A stretch of DNA of 38,542 nucleotides, from assembly GCF_013523125.1 (NCBI RefSeq), contig NZ_JAAMQJ010000043.1:1-38542 (forward strand), written 5' to 3'. The notes below the pieces were generated by a model. That model saw nothing but the letters and a program-made list of their open reading frames with translations, was not told the origin of the DNA and did no database searches. Both the position numbers and the translations under genes were made by a program. This document shows, piece by piece, positions 30,312 through 38,542 of this stretch. The DNA comes from Pseudomonas entomophila (lineage in GTDB: Bacteria; Pseudomonadota; Gammaproteobacteria; Pseudomonadales; Pseudomonadaceae). Numbering within the stretch: the first letter of the stretch is position 1; each line of letters begins with the position of its first letter.

Positions 30312-31357
30312 TCGGTCCCGGCCCCGCGGCGCTGTTCGCGGCGATAGTCGCCTGGCGTCTTGCCCGCCCAGCGTTTGAACGCACGCTGGAACGCCTCGGC
30401 CGAGGCGAATCCCAGCAGGTAGGCGATCTCGCCAAAGCTCGAGGCGGTATCCCGAATGTAGGCCTCGGCCAGGTCGCGCCGTGTGTCGTTGAGCAGCGTA
30501 CGGAATTGAGTGCCCTCGGCGGCCAGTCGACGGCGCACGGTCCAGGCAGGCAGCTGCAGGTGCCGGGCGATGGTCTTCAGGTCCGGCTCCCGTCCACCGC
30601 TGAGCAAGGGGCCGAGGCAGCGCGTCACGTGCTCCGACACACTGCGCAGACGTGTGCGCTGTTCGAGGTCCGCCTCGCACAGCTGCAGCAGATGCTGCCA
30701 CGTGCCTGGGCAATGCCAGGGGTTGGGCAGGTCCAGCAGTGTGTGGCTCAGGTGCAACCGATTGGTGGGGGCGGCGAAGCGCACGTTCGAGGTGCACAGT
30801 GGTGCGTAGTGCGCGGCGTAGTCGGGTGCTTCGAAGGCGATCTCCAAGCGGTCGGCTTGCACGGGCACGTTCACCAGGCCGCCGAGCTGCGCCAGCCAGC
30901 CGCTCAGGACCGAATCGACCACGAACCGGTTGTAGTCGTTGTACGGGTCGATGGCGTAGAAGCACAGCCAGGCGCCCTGTGCATCGGCTTGGTAGGACGA
31001 CTGCCCACGGTAGTTGACGGCGTACAACGGTTCGAAGCGCAACAGGGTGCGCGCGGCCTCGCCCAGGGTCGGTGCCTGGGCGGCGGCCATGCCAGCCAGG
31101 CCGGCCTGGGGCAGGCGACTCAGGCGGCCCATGTGCAGGCCCAGGGCGGGTTCGCCGCTCAACGAAAGCGCAGCATGTCCCAGGTGCATGTAGCGAGGGA
31201 TCGACAGCCGTGCACCAGGCTGCGCCAGAAGCGCGTCGCCTAGGCCGTAGCGTTGCAGCAACCCTTTGCCGTCGTGCCCGCGCTGCGTGAGGGCCTCGGC
31301 CAGCGGCAGGGTGAAGGCCACCGACAGATCACCCAGGCGTACCCGCGGAGTCGGCAT
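30308..31357 (-). CDS. AraC-family transcriptional regulator
   Basis: The 349-residue protein has an N-terminal ligand-binding domain of the Arabinose_bd type found in OruR/ArgR-like regulators (about residues 15-210). A C-terminal double helix-turn-helix (about 245-340) ends with the family signature AYLLGFASAEAFQRAFKRW. Effector unknown. It starts four bases after the stop of the nitrilase-fold gene on the same strand, so the two form an operon. It ends in a CTAG shared with the convergent small ORF. Confidence 0.9.
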   Translation of the reverse strand: MPTPRVRLGDLSVAFTLPLAEALTQRGHDGKGLLQRYGLGDALLAQPGARLSIPRYMHLGHAALSLSGEPALGLHMGRLSRLPQAGLAGMAAAQAPTLGEAARTLLRFEPLYAVNYRGQSSYQADAQGAWLCFYAIDPYNDYNRFVVDSVLSGWLAQLGGLVNVPVQADRLEIAFEAPDYAAHYAPLCTSNVRFAAPTNRLHLSHTLLDLPNPWHCPGTWQHLLQLCEADLEQRTRLRSVSEHVTRCLGPLLSGGREPDLKTIARHLQLPAWTVRRRLAAEGTQFRTLLNDTRRDLAEAYIRDTASSFGEIAYLLGFASAEAFQRAFKRWAGKTPGDYRREQRRGAGTD

Positions 31358-31360
31358 GGG

Positions 31361-32479
31361 CTACAGCCAGACGTTCAACAGGCGCGCACCTGCATGGGGC
31401 TGGCCACTGAAGGATTGACCGCCGACACCGGCGAAACCTTGCCCATCGCTGCCCATGTCCCAGAACTGACCACGCAGGAAGACCGTCATGCGCGTCGCCG
31501 GGTTGGACGGTGCGCCGACCAGCGTATGCCAGGCGGCCTGCTCGCTGACCTCGCCTGGTTTCAAGGGCAGGTGAACGCTCGACGGTTGATGGCGGTTGCC
31601 GCGCCATGGGGCCGTCCAACGGTCGCGCCCACCGAGAAAGGCGGGGTTGGCGACCAGGTCGACCGACTGCCTGGCCAACTGCTGCTGATTCTGTGGGTAC
31701 CAGCTGTCGCTGCCGACCAGCACGCCCAGCGTGCCTGCCGGGGTGGCGAAGGTCTGCAGCGGTTGTGCCTGCTCGCCCTGAATGAAGCGTCGTACGTCGC
31801 TGTCGGGAAAGCGCTGGCGTTGCGGCTGCCCCAGCACCGCTCCCGTGGCATCGAACACCACGCTGCAATTGAACAGGGCGCCCGTGCCAGGGTACAGCGT
31901 TCCCTGTTCGGCGTAGGGCGCAGGCAGCACGATCGAGCCGGCCACCAAGGTCACGGCGAACTCCTTGGCCAGCCCGCCGAACAAGGCCTGGTAATCGGCT
32001 GCCATTTGCCCGGCCTTCATGCGCAGGTGCGCATCGCCACGACGGTCCTCGCCCTCGGCCATCAGGACGGCCAGGCCATAGCGCACAGGGTTGCTGATCT
32101 CCAGCCACTGCAAGGCCTCCCGGCGTTGCGTCACCTGGTACAGCGCGTTCTTTTCGCCGCGTGCCCACAGCCACGTGCCCACGTGTTCGGGCAACACCAC
32201 CACGGTTCTGGGGGTCAGCAGGCCCAGCGCCCTGGCCTGGTCGAAGTAGGCGGCCAGCTTGCGGTGCAGGCGTTGCAGGTTCTGGTAGTCGACCGGATAG
32301 AGCAGCGGCTCGATGCCCAGCAGATTGCCGCGGTCGCTCGGGGTGCCGTGGTCGAGCGCCACGGTGATGCGCAGATCGGACAGGTAATGGCCTTCCGGGC
32401 GCTGCAGCGTCCAGAGGCCATAGCCGCTCAGGGCGAGGAGGAGTGCCAGTGCGCACGCACCGACCAGGAATTTACGCAT
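31361..32479 (-). CDS. Membrane-anchored nitrilase-fold protein, predicted inactive
   Basis: The 372-residue protein has an N-terminal hydrophobic segment (about residues 4-25; signal anchor) followed by a carbon-nitrogen-hydrolase-like domain. The catalytic triad of this superfamily is Glu-Lys-Cys. The glutamate is kept in VVVLPEHVG. The lysine region (usually YRKLHL) reads QPQRQRF, and the nucleophile region (usually I-C-Y-D-x-x-F-P) reads VGSDSWYP, with glycine in place of cysteine. It therefore looks like a pseudoenzyme exposed to the periplasm. Shine-Dalgarno at the ATG at 32479 is weak. It is co-oriented with and almost touches the AraC regulator gene. Alignment was by eye, so the missing residues should be confirmed. 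Confidence 0.72.
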   Translation of the reverse strand: MRKFLVGACALALLLALSGYGLWTLQRPEGHYLSDLRITVALDHGTPSDRGNLLGIEPLLYPVDYQNLQRLHRKLAAYFDQARALGLLTPRTVVVLPEHVGTWLWARGEKNALYQVTQRREALQWLEISNPVRYGLAVLMAEGEDRRGDAHLRMKAGQMAADYQALFGGLAKEFAVTLVAGSIVLPAPYAEQGTLYPGTGALFNCSVVFDATGAVLGQPQRQRFPDSDVRRFIQGEQAQPLQTFATPAGTLGVLVGSDSWYPQNQQQLARQSVDLVANPAFLGGRDRWTAPWRGNRHQPSSVHLPLKPGEVSEQAAWHTLVGAPSNPATRMTVFLRGQFWDMGSDGQGFAGVGGQSFSGQPHAGARLLNVWL

Positions 32480-32697
32480 GTGGACGTCACTGAAAAGAAC
32501 GGCGCCGTGCCGCGTTCGTCGTCGGCCGATCGGGCGAGCGGCCAGCCTGGTGGCTCACCATACCATCGCACAGGGGGTCGGGTCTTGCCTGTGCGCCAAG
32601 AACGCCTCTGGGCGACGTGCAGGAGCGGTCTGGGGGCCAAAAGCAGAGCGCATGCCCCTTCACGGGACGTGAGGCGCGCGAGCGAGGCGCCAATACG

Positions 32698-33120
32698 TCA
32701 GTCGCGCGCTGGGGCGAGCGGGGTGACGAAACCGCCGGTCACGATATGCCGAGGATCGGTGACAGACAGCTGATCACCGATCAGCGTGTTGAAATCCTGC
32801 ATGGACCAGGGCTTGGGCAGGAAGTCGACGTTCGGTGGCAAGGGGGAGGCCAGCTTGTTGTGGTAGCCGCTCATGACCACGATGTTCAGGCCAGGCGTCT
32901 GTTGCCGGGCCAGGCATGCGAGTTCGAGTCCATCGAGCGTGCCTGGGGTCCGGACGTCAGTGAGCAGCAGGGCCCAGGCTTGTCGGGTGAGCATGGCCGC
33001 GCCTTCGTCGGCGGTGGCGACGGCCGTCACCTCGGCGCCCAGGTCTTCCAGGGCCATGACGATGAGTTCTCGAAGACTGGGTTCGTCCTCTATCAGCAAC
33101 ACGGTCGGTAACGCTTTCAT
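32698..33120 (-). CDS. Single-domain response regulator
   Basis: The 140-residue protein consists of one receiver domain with no output domain: acidic pocket E11/D12, phospho-acceptor D55 in LLTDVRTPG, switch serine S84 and lysine K103 in LPKPW. Such proteins act as phospho-relays or by protein contact. No histidine kinase gene is adjacent. The start is uncertain: ATG at 33120 gives the canonical N-terminus (LPTVLLIEDEP), while ATG at 33138 adds six residues; neither has a strong ribosome-binding site. It is divergent from the BCCT transporter gene. Confidence 0.85.
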   Translation of the reverse strand: MKALPTVLLIEDEPSLRELIVMALEDLGAEVTAVATADEGAAMLTRQAWALLLTDVRTPGTLDGLELACLARQQTPGLNIVVMSGYHNKLASPLPPNVDFLPKPWSMQDFNTLIGDQLSVTDPRHIVTGGFVTPLAPARD

Positions 33121-33619
33121 AGTGATGAGTGATTCCATGTTGCATCGGGCGCGAAGCGCTTCTCCCACGGATGACGGCATGCGGACTTCACGCTTGCTAG
33201 AACGGCGCTGCGCCGTCGAAGGCGTTCGCCGACGAGTCAGACACCTGCTGACGGCAGTAGATTCCCTTGTCCCGCGCCGTGAAGCCCACAAATTTTTTCG
33301 ATGGGGTCGATAGCGACGCGCGTTGCAGGTCGGCTCAAGCGCTGTGTCCCCACCTTGCGCGCAGTGGCGACCCACGGTCGACGCGCGTCCAGGCGATGAA
33401 GTTGTATCGCCCCGCAGGCGAGCCGACGATCGGTCGTCAGCGGTCGGCGTGCTGCGTCAGGAAAGACCAGCGCAAGTCGCTCATGGTGTGGACCGGGACG
33501 GTCCTGGAACAGGCGATGCCCAGACCGACGCCGATAATCGCGTGGCGACCGGTGTACGGGTTCGACAGACCCGGCAAAGGCTGGCACGACACAACAAAAA
33601 CAACCGCAAAGGGGCTCAG
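33121..33619. other. Long divergent intergenic region between response regulator and BCCT gene
   Basis: This 499-bp stretch has no gene I can support; the open frames on both strands lack ribosome-binding sites and recognisable products. It contains a nearly perfect palindrome, ACGGCGC-T-GCGCCGT (33202-33216), a GAAGCGCTTC palindrome (33153-33162), an AT-rich patch (AAATTTTTT, about 33291-33299) and a possible -10 GATAAT (about 33533-33538). The length and dyads suggest the control region for the transporter and the divergent regulator. No match to a BetI operator was seen. Confidence 0.4.
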
Positions 33620-35374
33620 ATGGCTACGCAACCGATCGACGAGGTCATGGGCCTTGGGGTGACCGACCCTTCCAACACCGCCGAGGCCCGCCAGGACCGT
33701 TCGCTCGAAGGCCGACTCGACGGCTGGGTGTTCGGCGTGACCAGCGTCATCGCTTTGGCCTTCATCCTGTGGGGCTTTCTCAACCAGGCCAACCTCGCCG
33801 CCAGCGCGTCCACGGCCCAGTCCTGGGTCATCGTGAACTTCGGCTGGTTCTTCGTGCTCACCTCGAGCTTGATCGTGGCCTTCGTGCTGTGGCTGGCGGC
33901 CAGTCGGTACGGGCGGATTCCGCTCGGTTGCGACGGCGAGGCACCAGAGTTTCGTACCCTTTCCTGGGTGGCCATGATGTTCAGCGCCGGCATGGGCATC
34001 GGCCTGATGTTCTTCGGGGTCGCCGAACCCCTCTCGCACTACGTCAATCCGCCGCCCGGCACCGTGGCGGGCCAGTCCAACGAAGCGTTGCAGGTGGCGA
34101 TGGCTACCACGCTGTTCCACTGGACGCTGCACCCTTGGGCCATGTACGCCATCGTCGGGCTGGTGATCGCCTACGGCACCTTCCGTCGGGGCCGCTCGCA
34201 ACTGATCTCCGCCGCCTTCCGGCCGTTGATCGGCCGGCACGCCAATGGCCCGGCCGGGCGCCTGATCGACATGATGGCAATCTTCGCCACGCTGTTCGGT
34301 TCGGCCGCGTCGCTCGGTCTGGGCGCCCTGCAGATCGCCGGTGGTCTCGAGTACAACGGCTGGATCGAACATCCCGGCAAGCTGCTGCACATCCTCATCA
34401 TCACCATTCTCACCGTGGCCTTCGTGGCCTCGGCGGTTTCCGGCATCGGCAAAGGCATCCAGTGGCTGTCCAACACCAACATGGTGCTGGCCCTGGTGCT
34501 GGCACTGTTCGTGTTCATGGTCGGGCCGACCTTGCTGATGCTCAACCTGCTGCCGACCTCGATCGGCATCTACGTCAAGCTGCTGCCGGAAATGATGGCG
34601 CGCACCACCGCCAGCGGCGGCGTGCAGATGGGTGACTGGCTGGCCGGCTGGACCGTGTTCTATTGGGCCTGGTGGGTGTCCTGGACCCCCTTCGTCGGCA
34701 TGTTCATCGCCCGCATCAGCCGGGGCCGCACCATCCGCCAGTTCGTCAGCGGCGTGCTGCTGGTGCCCAGCCTGGTCAGCCTGATCTGGTTCGCCATCTT
34801 CGGCGGCGCCAGCATCGACGCCCTGCGCGAAGGGGCCTTCCAGCTCACCAACGGTGCGGTCAATAGCAACCATGCGCTGTACGAGCTGCTGGCCACCTAC
34901 CCCTGGGCCTCGGTCACTTCGGTGCTGGTGATGATCCTGGTGGGCATCTTCTTCGTCTCGGGGGCCGACGCCGCTTCGCTGGTCATGGGCACGCTGTCCG
35001 AGCACGGCACCACCGAGCCTTCGCGGCGCACGGTGATCTTCTGGGGCGGACTGACCGGCACAGTCGCGGCGATCATGCTGGCGATCGGCGATCCGTCCGA
35101 CCCGGGGTCGGCGCTGACCGGGCTGCAGAACCTCACCATCGTGGTGGCGCTGCCGTTCGTCATCGTGATGGTCCTGCTCTGCCTGGCCCTGTACCGCGAC
35201 CTGCGTAAGGACCCGATGATGCTGCGGCACCTGCGCGGCAGCGAGCTGATCGAGAAGGCGGTGCTGTATGGCGCGGTGAAGCACGGCGAGGAATTCCACA
35301 TCGTGGTCAAGGAAACCAAGGTCGCGCCGGCACCGGCCCCGGTCGAGAAACCGGCGCCGCTGTCGGAGCATTGA
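33620..35374 (+). CDS. BCCT-family transporter (choline/glycine betaine/carnitine type)
   Basis: The 584-residue, twelve-helix inner-membrane protein has the family's glycine-rich helix motif GMGIGLMFFGVAEPL (about residues 123-137). It also has the tryptophan-rich substrate box WTVFYWAWWVSWTPFVGMF (from about 343) followed by ARISRGRTIR. BCCT carriers move quaternary ammonium compounds with Na+ or H+. The C-terminus is short and Pro/Ala-rich, without the long osmosensing tail of BetP, which fits uptake for catabolism rather than osmotic sensing. The ATG at 33620 was chosen at the start of the conserved protein; GGGG lies upstream. Substrate is not certain. Confidence 0.92.
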   Translation: MATQPIDEVMGLGVTDPSNTAEARQDRSLEGRLDGWVFGVTSVIALAFILWGFLNQANLAASASTAQSWVIVNFGWFFVLTSSLIVAFVLWLAASRYGRIPLGCDGEAPEFRTLSWVAMMFSAGMGIGLMFFGVAEPLSHYVNPPPGTVAGQSNEALQVAMATTLFHWTLHPWAMYAIVGLVIAYGTFRRGRSQLISAAFRPLIGRHANGPAGRLIDMMAIFATLFGSAASLGLGALQIAGGLEYNGWIEHPGKLLHILIITILTVAFVASAVSGIGKGIQWLSNTNMVLALVLALFVFMVGPTLLMLNLLPTSIGIYVKLLPEMMARTTASGGVQMGDWLAGWTVFYWAWWVSWTPFVGMFIARISRGRTIRQFVSGVLLVPSLVSLIWFAIFGGASIDALREGAFQLTNGAVNSNHALYELLATYPWASVTSVLVMILVGIFFVSGADAASLVMGTLSEHGTTEPSRRTVIFWGGLTGTVAAIMLAIGDPSDPGSALTGLQNLTIVVALPFVIVMVLLCLALYRDLRKDPMMLRHLRGSELIEKAVLYGAVKHGEEFHIVVKETKVAPAPAPVEKPAPLSEH

Positions 35375-35411
35375 CCAGGACCACGCCTGGGCACGCTGTC
35401 CGATACGATCA

Positions 35412-35427
35412 GAAAGTTGTCACTTTC
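35412..35427. promoter_or_regulatory. Palindromic candidate operator upstream of fadH
   Basis: GAAAGT-TGTC-ACTTTC is a perfect 6-bp inverted repeat in the 156-bp gap between the BCCT gene and fadH. It resembles in outline, but does not match, the PsrA fatty-acid repressor site (GAAAC-N4-GTTTC). It could be bound by a TetR-type regulator. Confidence 0.4.
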
Positions 35428-35530
35428 GGTCATTGAGGCGCGTGCCTGGGCTGGGTAATGTCGGCGCATGACGACAGGCCCGACCGACAAGGTGCCTGCG
35501 TCCCGTGTTCGCCGACTCTGGAGATGCCCG

Positions 35531-37567
35531 ATGGCCGCTACCCCTTACCCCCACCTGTTGGCCCCGCTGGACCTGGGCTTCACCACCCTGCGCAACCGCA
35601 CCCTGATGGGCTCGATGCACACGGGGCTCGAGGAACGCCCGGAGGGCTTCGCGCGCATGGCGGCGTACTTCGCCGAACGTGCCCGTGGCGGTGTGGGGCT
35701 CATGGTGACCGGGGGCATCGCGCCGAACGAGGAGGGCGCGGTGTACGCCGGGGCGGCCAAGCTCACCACCGAGCAGGAGGCCGAGCGCCACCGCGTGGTG
35801 ACCGAGGCGGTGCACCAGGCCGGCGGCAAGATCTGCCTGCAGATCCTGCATGCCGGGCGCTACGCCTACAGCCCCAAGCAGGTCGCACCCAGCGCCATCC
35901 GGGCGCCGATCAACCCGTTCACGCCCCACGCGCTGGACGAGGCGGGCATCGAGAAGCAGATCGCCGATTTCGTCCGCTGCGCCGAGCTGGCCCAGTTCGC
36001 CGGCTACGATGGCGTCGAGATCATGGGTTCGGAAGGCTACTTCATCAATCAGTTCCTGGTCGCCCAGACCAACCAGCGCGACGACCGCTGGGGCGGCAGC
36101 TATGCCAACCGCATGCGCCTGGCGGTGGAGATCGTGCGCCGCGTGCGCGACGCTGTCGGTGAGCGTTTCATCCTGATCTTCCGCCTGTCGATGCTCGACC
36201 TGGTGCAACAGGGCAGCGACTGGGGCGAGGTGGTGACGCTGGCCAAGGCCATCGAGCAGGCCGGCGCCACCCTGATCAACACTGGTATCGGCTGGCACGA
36301 GGCGCGCATTCCGACCATCGCCACCAAGGTGCCGCGCGCAGCGTTCACCCAGGTCACCGCCAAGTTGCGCGGCGAGGTGGGGATCCCCCTGATCACCACC
36401 AACCGGATCAACACGCCGGAGGTGGCCGAGGCCGTGCTGGCGGCTGGCGATGCGGACATGGTCTCCATGGCGCGACCGTTCCTCGCCGACCCCGAGTTCG
36501 TCAACAAGGCCGCCGCCGGCCTGGGGTCACGCATCAACACCTGCATCGGCTGCAACCAGGCCTGCCTGGACCACACCTTCGCTGGCAAGTTGACCAGTTG
36601 CCTGGTCAACCCCCGTGCCTGCCACGAAACCGAACTCACCTACGCGCCGACTGAGCAACTGCGCCGCCTCGCCGTGGTGGGCGCCGGGCCGGCGGGCCTC
36701 GCCTGCGCGAGCGTGGCGGCCGAGCGCGGGCACCAGGTGACGCTGTTCGACGCGGCGTCCGAGATCGGCGGCCAGTTCAACGTGGCCAAGCGCGTGCCGG
36801 GCAAGGAGGAGTTCGCCGAAACCCTGCGTTACTTCGACCACCGCCTGCGCGACCTCGGTGTGCAGGTGCGACTGGGGCAGCGGGTCGACGCCGAGGCGCT
36901 GCTGGCCGAGGGGTACGACGAGGTGGTACTGGCTACCGGGATCACGCCACGGGTGCCGGCCATTGCAGGCATCGATCACCCCAAGGTTCTGAGCTACCTG
37001 GACGTGCTGCGCGAACGCTGTCCGGTCGGACCGCGTGTCGCGGTGATCGGGGCCGGTGGCATCGGGTTCGACACCAGCGAGTACCTGGTGCACGCCGGGC
37101 CTGCCACCAGCCTGGACCGCGAGGCGTTCTGGGCCGAGTGGGGCATCGACAGCCAACTCCAGGCGCGTGGCGGTGTGGCGGGTGTGACGCCGCGTCCGGC
37201 CCCGGCGGCGCGGGAGGTGTACCTGCTGCAGCGCAGCGCCTCCAAGGTCGGCGATGGCCTGGGCAAGACCACCGGCTGGATCCATCGGGCCGGGCTGAAG
37301 CAGCGTGGGGTCCGCATGCTCAATAGCGTGGAATACCTGAAGATCGACGATGCCGGGCTGCACGTGCGCATCGCGGGGGGCGAGCCACAGGTGCTGGAGG
37401 TGGACAACGTGGTGATCTGCGCCGGTCAGGAGCCGCTGCGTGACCTGTACGAGACGCTGATCGCCGCCGGGCAGTCGACCCACCTGGTCGGCGGTGCGGA
37501 CGTGGCGGCCGAGCTCGATGCCAAGCGGGCCATCAACCAGGCCTCGAGGTTGGCCGCGACCTTGTGA
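35531..37567 (+). CDS. fadH: 2,4-dienoyl-CoA reductase (NADPH)
   Basis: It reduces 2,4-dienoyl-CoA formed during beta-oxidation of unsaturated fatty acids. The 678-residue protein has an N-terminal old-yellow-enzyme TIM barrel binding FMN (about 1-330). The 4Fe-4S cluster is ligated by C338, C341, C345 and C357 (CIGCNQACLD, then TSCLVNPRAC). FAD and NADPH domains follow, with VVGAGPAGLACA (about 381-392) and VIGAGGIGFDTSEYL. The ATG at 35531 follows TGGAG. The length equals that of the E. coli enzyme class. It appears monocistronic. Confidence 0.95.
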   Translation: MAATPYPHLLAPLDLGFTTLRNRTLMGSMHTGLEERPEGFARMAAYFAERARGGVGLMVTGGIAPNEEGAVYAGAAKLTTEQEAERHRVVTEAVHQAGGKICLQILHAGRYAYSPKQVAPSAIRAPINPFTPHALDEAGIEKQIADFVRCAELAQFAGYDGVEIMGSEGYFINQFLVAQTNQRDDRWGGSYANRMRLAVEIVRRVRDAVGERFILIFRLSMLDLVQQGSDWGEVVTLAKAIEQAGATLINTGIGWHEARIPTIATKVPRAAFTQVTAKLRGEVGIPLITTNRINTPEVAEAVLAAGDADMVSMARPFLADPEFVNKAAAGLGSRINTCIGCNQACLDHTFAGKLTSCLVNPRACHETELTYAPTEQLRRLAVVGAGPAGLACASVAAERGHQVTLFDAASEIGGQFNVAKRVPGKEEFAETLRYFDHRLRDLGVQVRLGQRVDAEALLAEGYDEVVLATGITPRVPAIAGIDHPKVLSYLDVLRERCPVGPRVAVIGAGGIGFDTSEYLVHAGPATSLDREAFWAEWGIDSQLQARGGVAGVTPRPAPAAREVYLLQRSASKVGDGLGKTTGWIHRAGLKQRGVRMLNSVEYLKIDDAGLHVRIAGGEPQVLEVDNVVICAGQEPLRDLYETLIAAGQSTHLVGGADVAAELDAKRAINQASRLAATL

Positions 37568-37639
37568 CCCACGGCCGCCGGTGAGGGCTCGAAGCGGACG
37601 ACGGTCGCTTGCTACACTCGCGCGCCCTTCATCTGCGCG

Positions 37640-38542
37640 ATGCCCATGACCTGCGACCGCTTCGACGTGCCCCATGCGCCGCTCGACCCCTTGGACCTGC
37701 CCTGGCTGGCCACTGCCGGGGTACAAGCCGCCGTCCTGCGCCTGGACCGGGTCGATCCGTTGATCACCGGCAACAAGGGCTTCAAGTTGCGCGATCACCT
37801 GATCCAGGCCTGGCGCGCCGATGCGCCCGGCCTGGTGAGCCTGGGCGGCGCCCACTCCAATCACCTGCACGCCCTGGCGGCGGCCGGCAAGCGCTTCGGT
37901 TTCGCCACCGCCGGCCTGCTGCGCGGCCAGTACCAGGACACTCCGACGGTGCGCGACCTCCAGGCCTTCGGCATGCACCTGCACTGGCTGGGGCACGGCG
38001 GCTACCGGGCTCGGCACGAGGCCGATTTCTGGCAGCCGTGGCAGGCACGCTATCCCGGCTGGCACTGCATTCCCGAGGGTGGCGGTGGCCGATTGGGCAT
38101 GGGCGGCTGTGCGGTGTTGCTGGAGCAGGTCCGCGCGCAACTGCCACGACTGGGCTGGGACGATCATGATGCCTGGTGGCTGGCGGTCGGCACCGGCACC
38201 ACGCTCGCGGGCCTGGTACAGGCCGAGCAGGGGCGTCACCCGGTGCATGGCGCCCTGGCCGTGCCGGCCCGCTATGGGGTAGCGCGGGACGTGCAGGCGC
38301 TGGTGGGCGAGGGCGGCTACCGCCTGCACGAGGCCTGCGGGGCCGGGTTCGGTCAGGTCGACACGGCCCTACGGCAGTTCATGGACGACTGCGAGCGCGC
38401 CAGCGGCGTGCCGTTGGAAGGGGTGTACACCGGCAAGGCCTTGCTGGCGCTGCAACGTGAAGTCCAGGCCGGTGGCGTCTCCCCGGGTACGCGCGTGGTG
38501 TTCGTGCACACCGGGGGGTTGCAGGGGCGGCGGGGGTACGAG
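37640..38542 (+). CDS. PLP-dependent ACC deaminase / D-cysteine desulfhydrase-like protein (partial)
   Basis: This frame is open from ATG 37640 to the window end (301 codons, no stop), so the C-terminus is missing. The fold-type II PLP signature is present: the Schiff-base lysine is expected at K46 in TGNKGFKLRDH, with S73 in AHSNHLHALAAAGKR at the position of the ACC deaminase serine. GTGTTLAGL is the phosphate-binding loop, and FVHTGGLQG near the end is typical of the family. Substrate is not certain; many Pseudomonas members are annotated as ACC deaminase or D-cysteine desulfhydrase without proof. ATG at 37646 is an alternative start. No strong Shine-Dalgarno; TTGCTACACT lies just upstream. 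Confidence 0.88.
   Translation, partial: MPMTCDRFDVPHAPLDPLDLPWLATAGVQAAVLRLDRVDPLITGNKGFKLRDHLIQAWRADAPGLVSLGGAHSNHLHALAAAGKRFGFATAGLLRGQYQDTPTVRDLQAFGMHLHWLGHGGYRARHEADFWQPWQARYPGWHCIPEGGGGRLGMGGCAVLLEQVRAQLPRLGWDDHDAWWLAVGTGTTLAGLVQAEQGRHPVHGALAVPARYGVARDVQALVGEGGYRLHEACGAGFGQVDTALRQFMDDCERASGVPLEGVYTGKALLALQREVQAGGVSPGTRVVFVHTGGLQGRRGYE

Noticed and set aside
33237..33587. Possible 116-codon minus-strand gene in the long gap before the BCCT transporter
   Set aside because: No Shine-Dalgarno, no recognisable motif, arginine-rich composition typical of a shadow or intergenic frame.
33570..33600. Sigma-54 promoter suggested by TGGCAC before the BCCT gene
   Set aside because: The required GC element (TTGCW) at the correct spacing is absent.

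Overview
The window is a high-GC chromosomal segment of a Pseudomonas, most likely of the P. putida group. The gene order gltX, thioesterase, dusC, small heat-shock gene, leuC-leuD-leuB-asd, fimV, truA-trpF-accD-folC, cvpA-purF-metZ is, from memory, the core Pseudomonas order. The REP-type repeats and the CCA-encoding tRNA genes also fit. There are no insertion sequences, phage genes or CRISPR arrays. This is core genome, and the unusual material lies in the intergenic DNA.

Layout. 1-442: intergenic DNA with degenerate REP elements. 443-2792: gltX, then a tRNA-Ala/Glu/Ala/Glu operon with a strong promoter and a terminator. 2903-5192: YbgC/FadM-like thioesterase, dusC, and an ibpA-type heat-shock gene with a sigma-32-like promoter and a ROSE-like RNA thermometer. 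5237-9084 (minus strand): a LysR regulator followed by a four-PAS GGDEF-EAL protein. 9214-14585: leuC-leuD, a methyltransferase, leuB, asd and a strong terminator. 14918-18645: an Asd paralogue without its catalytic residues (Usg type), then fimV. 18767-27763: truA, trpF, accD, folC, a SPOR-domain protein, cvpA, purF, metZ and an SDR, mostly tightly packed. 27764-28980: repeat-rich intergenic DNA, then tRNA-Val/Asp/Asp. 29106-38542: a DUF2242-type lipoprotein, a 28-residue acidic ORF behind a PHO-box-like site, an AraC regulator with a nitrilase-fold pseudoenzyme, a single-domain response regulator, a BCCT transporter, fadH, and a PLP-dependent ACC-deaminase-like gene cut by the window end.

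The genes mostly serve biosynthesis: leucine, the aspartate family, tryptophan, fatty acid, folate, purine and methionine. Translation is also covered (GluRS and its tRNA-Glu, pseudouridine and dihydrouridine synthases, seven tRNA genes).

The best candidate for something undescribed is a family of four intergenic elements built from 7-bp units (AGCTTGC/GCAAGCT inside, GAGTGGC/CACTCGC outside). They lie at 1923-2082, 3338-3555, 11291-11428 and 28171-28367. Three have an inverted, heptamer-periodic left arm, a short centre and a right arm of up to ten perfect tandem copies. The fourth has its array inside a 9-bp inverted repeat. Two begin inside the TGA stop codon of the upstream gene, two end just before the ribosome-binding site of the next gene, and two sit just upstream of tRNA promoters.
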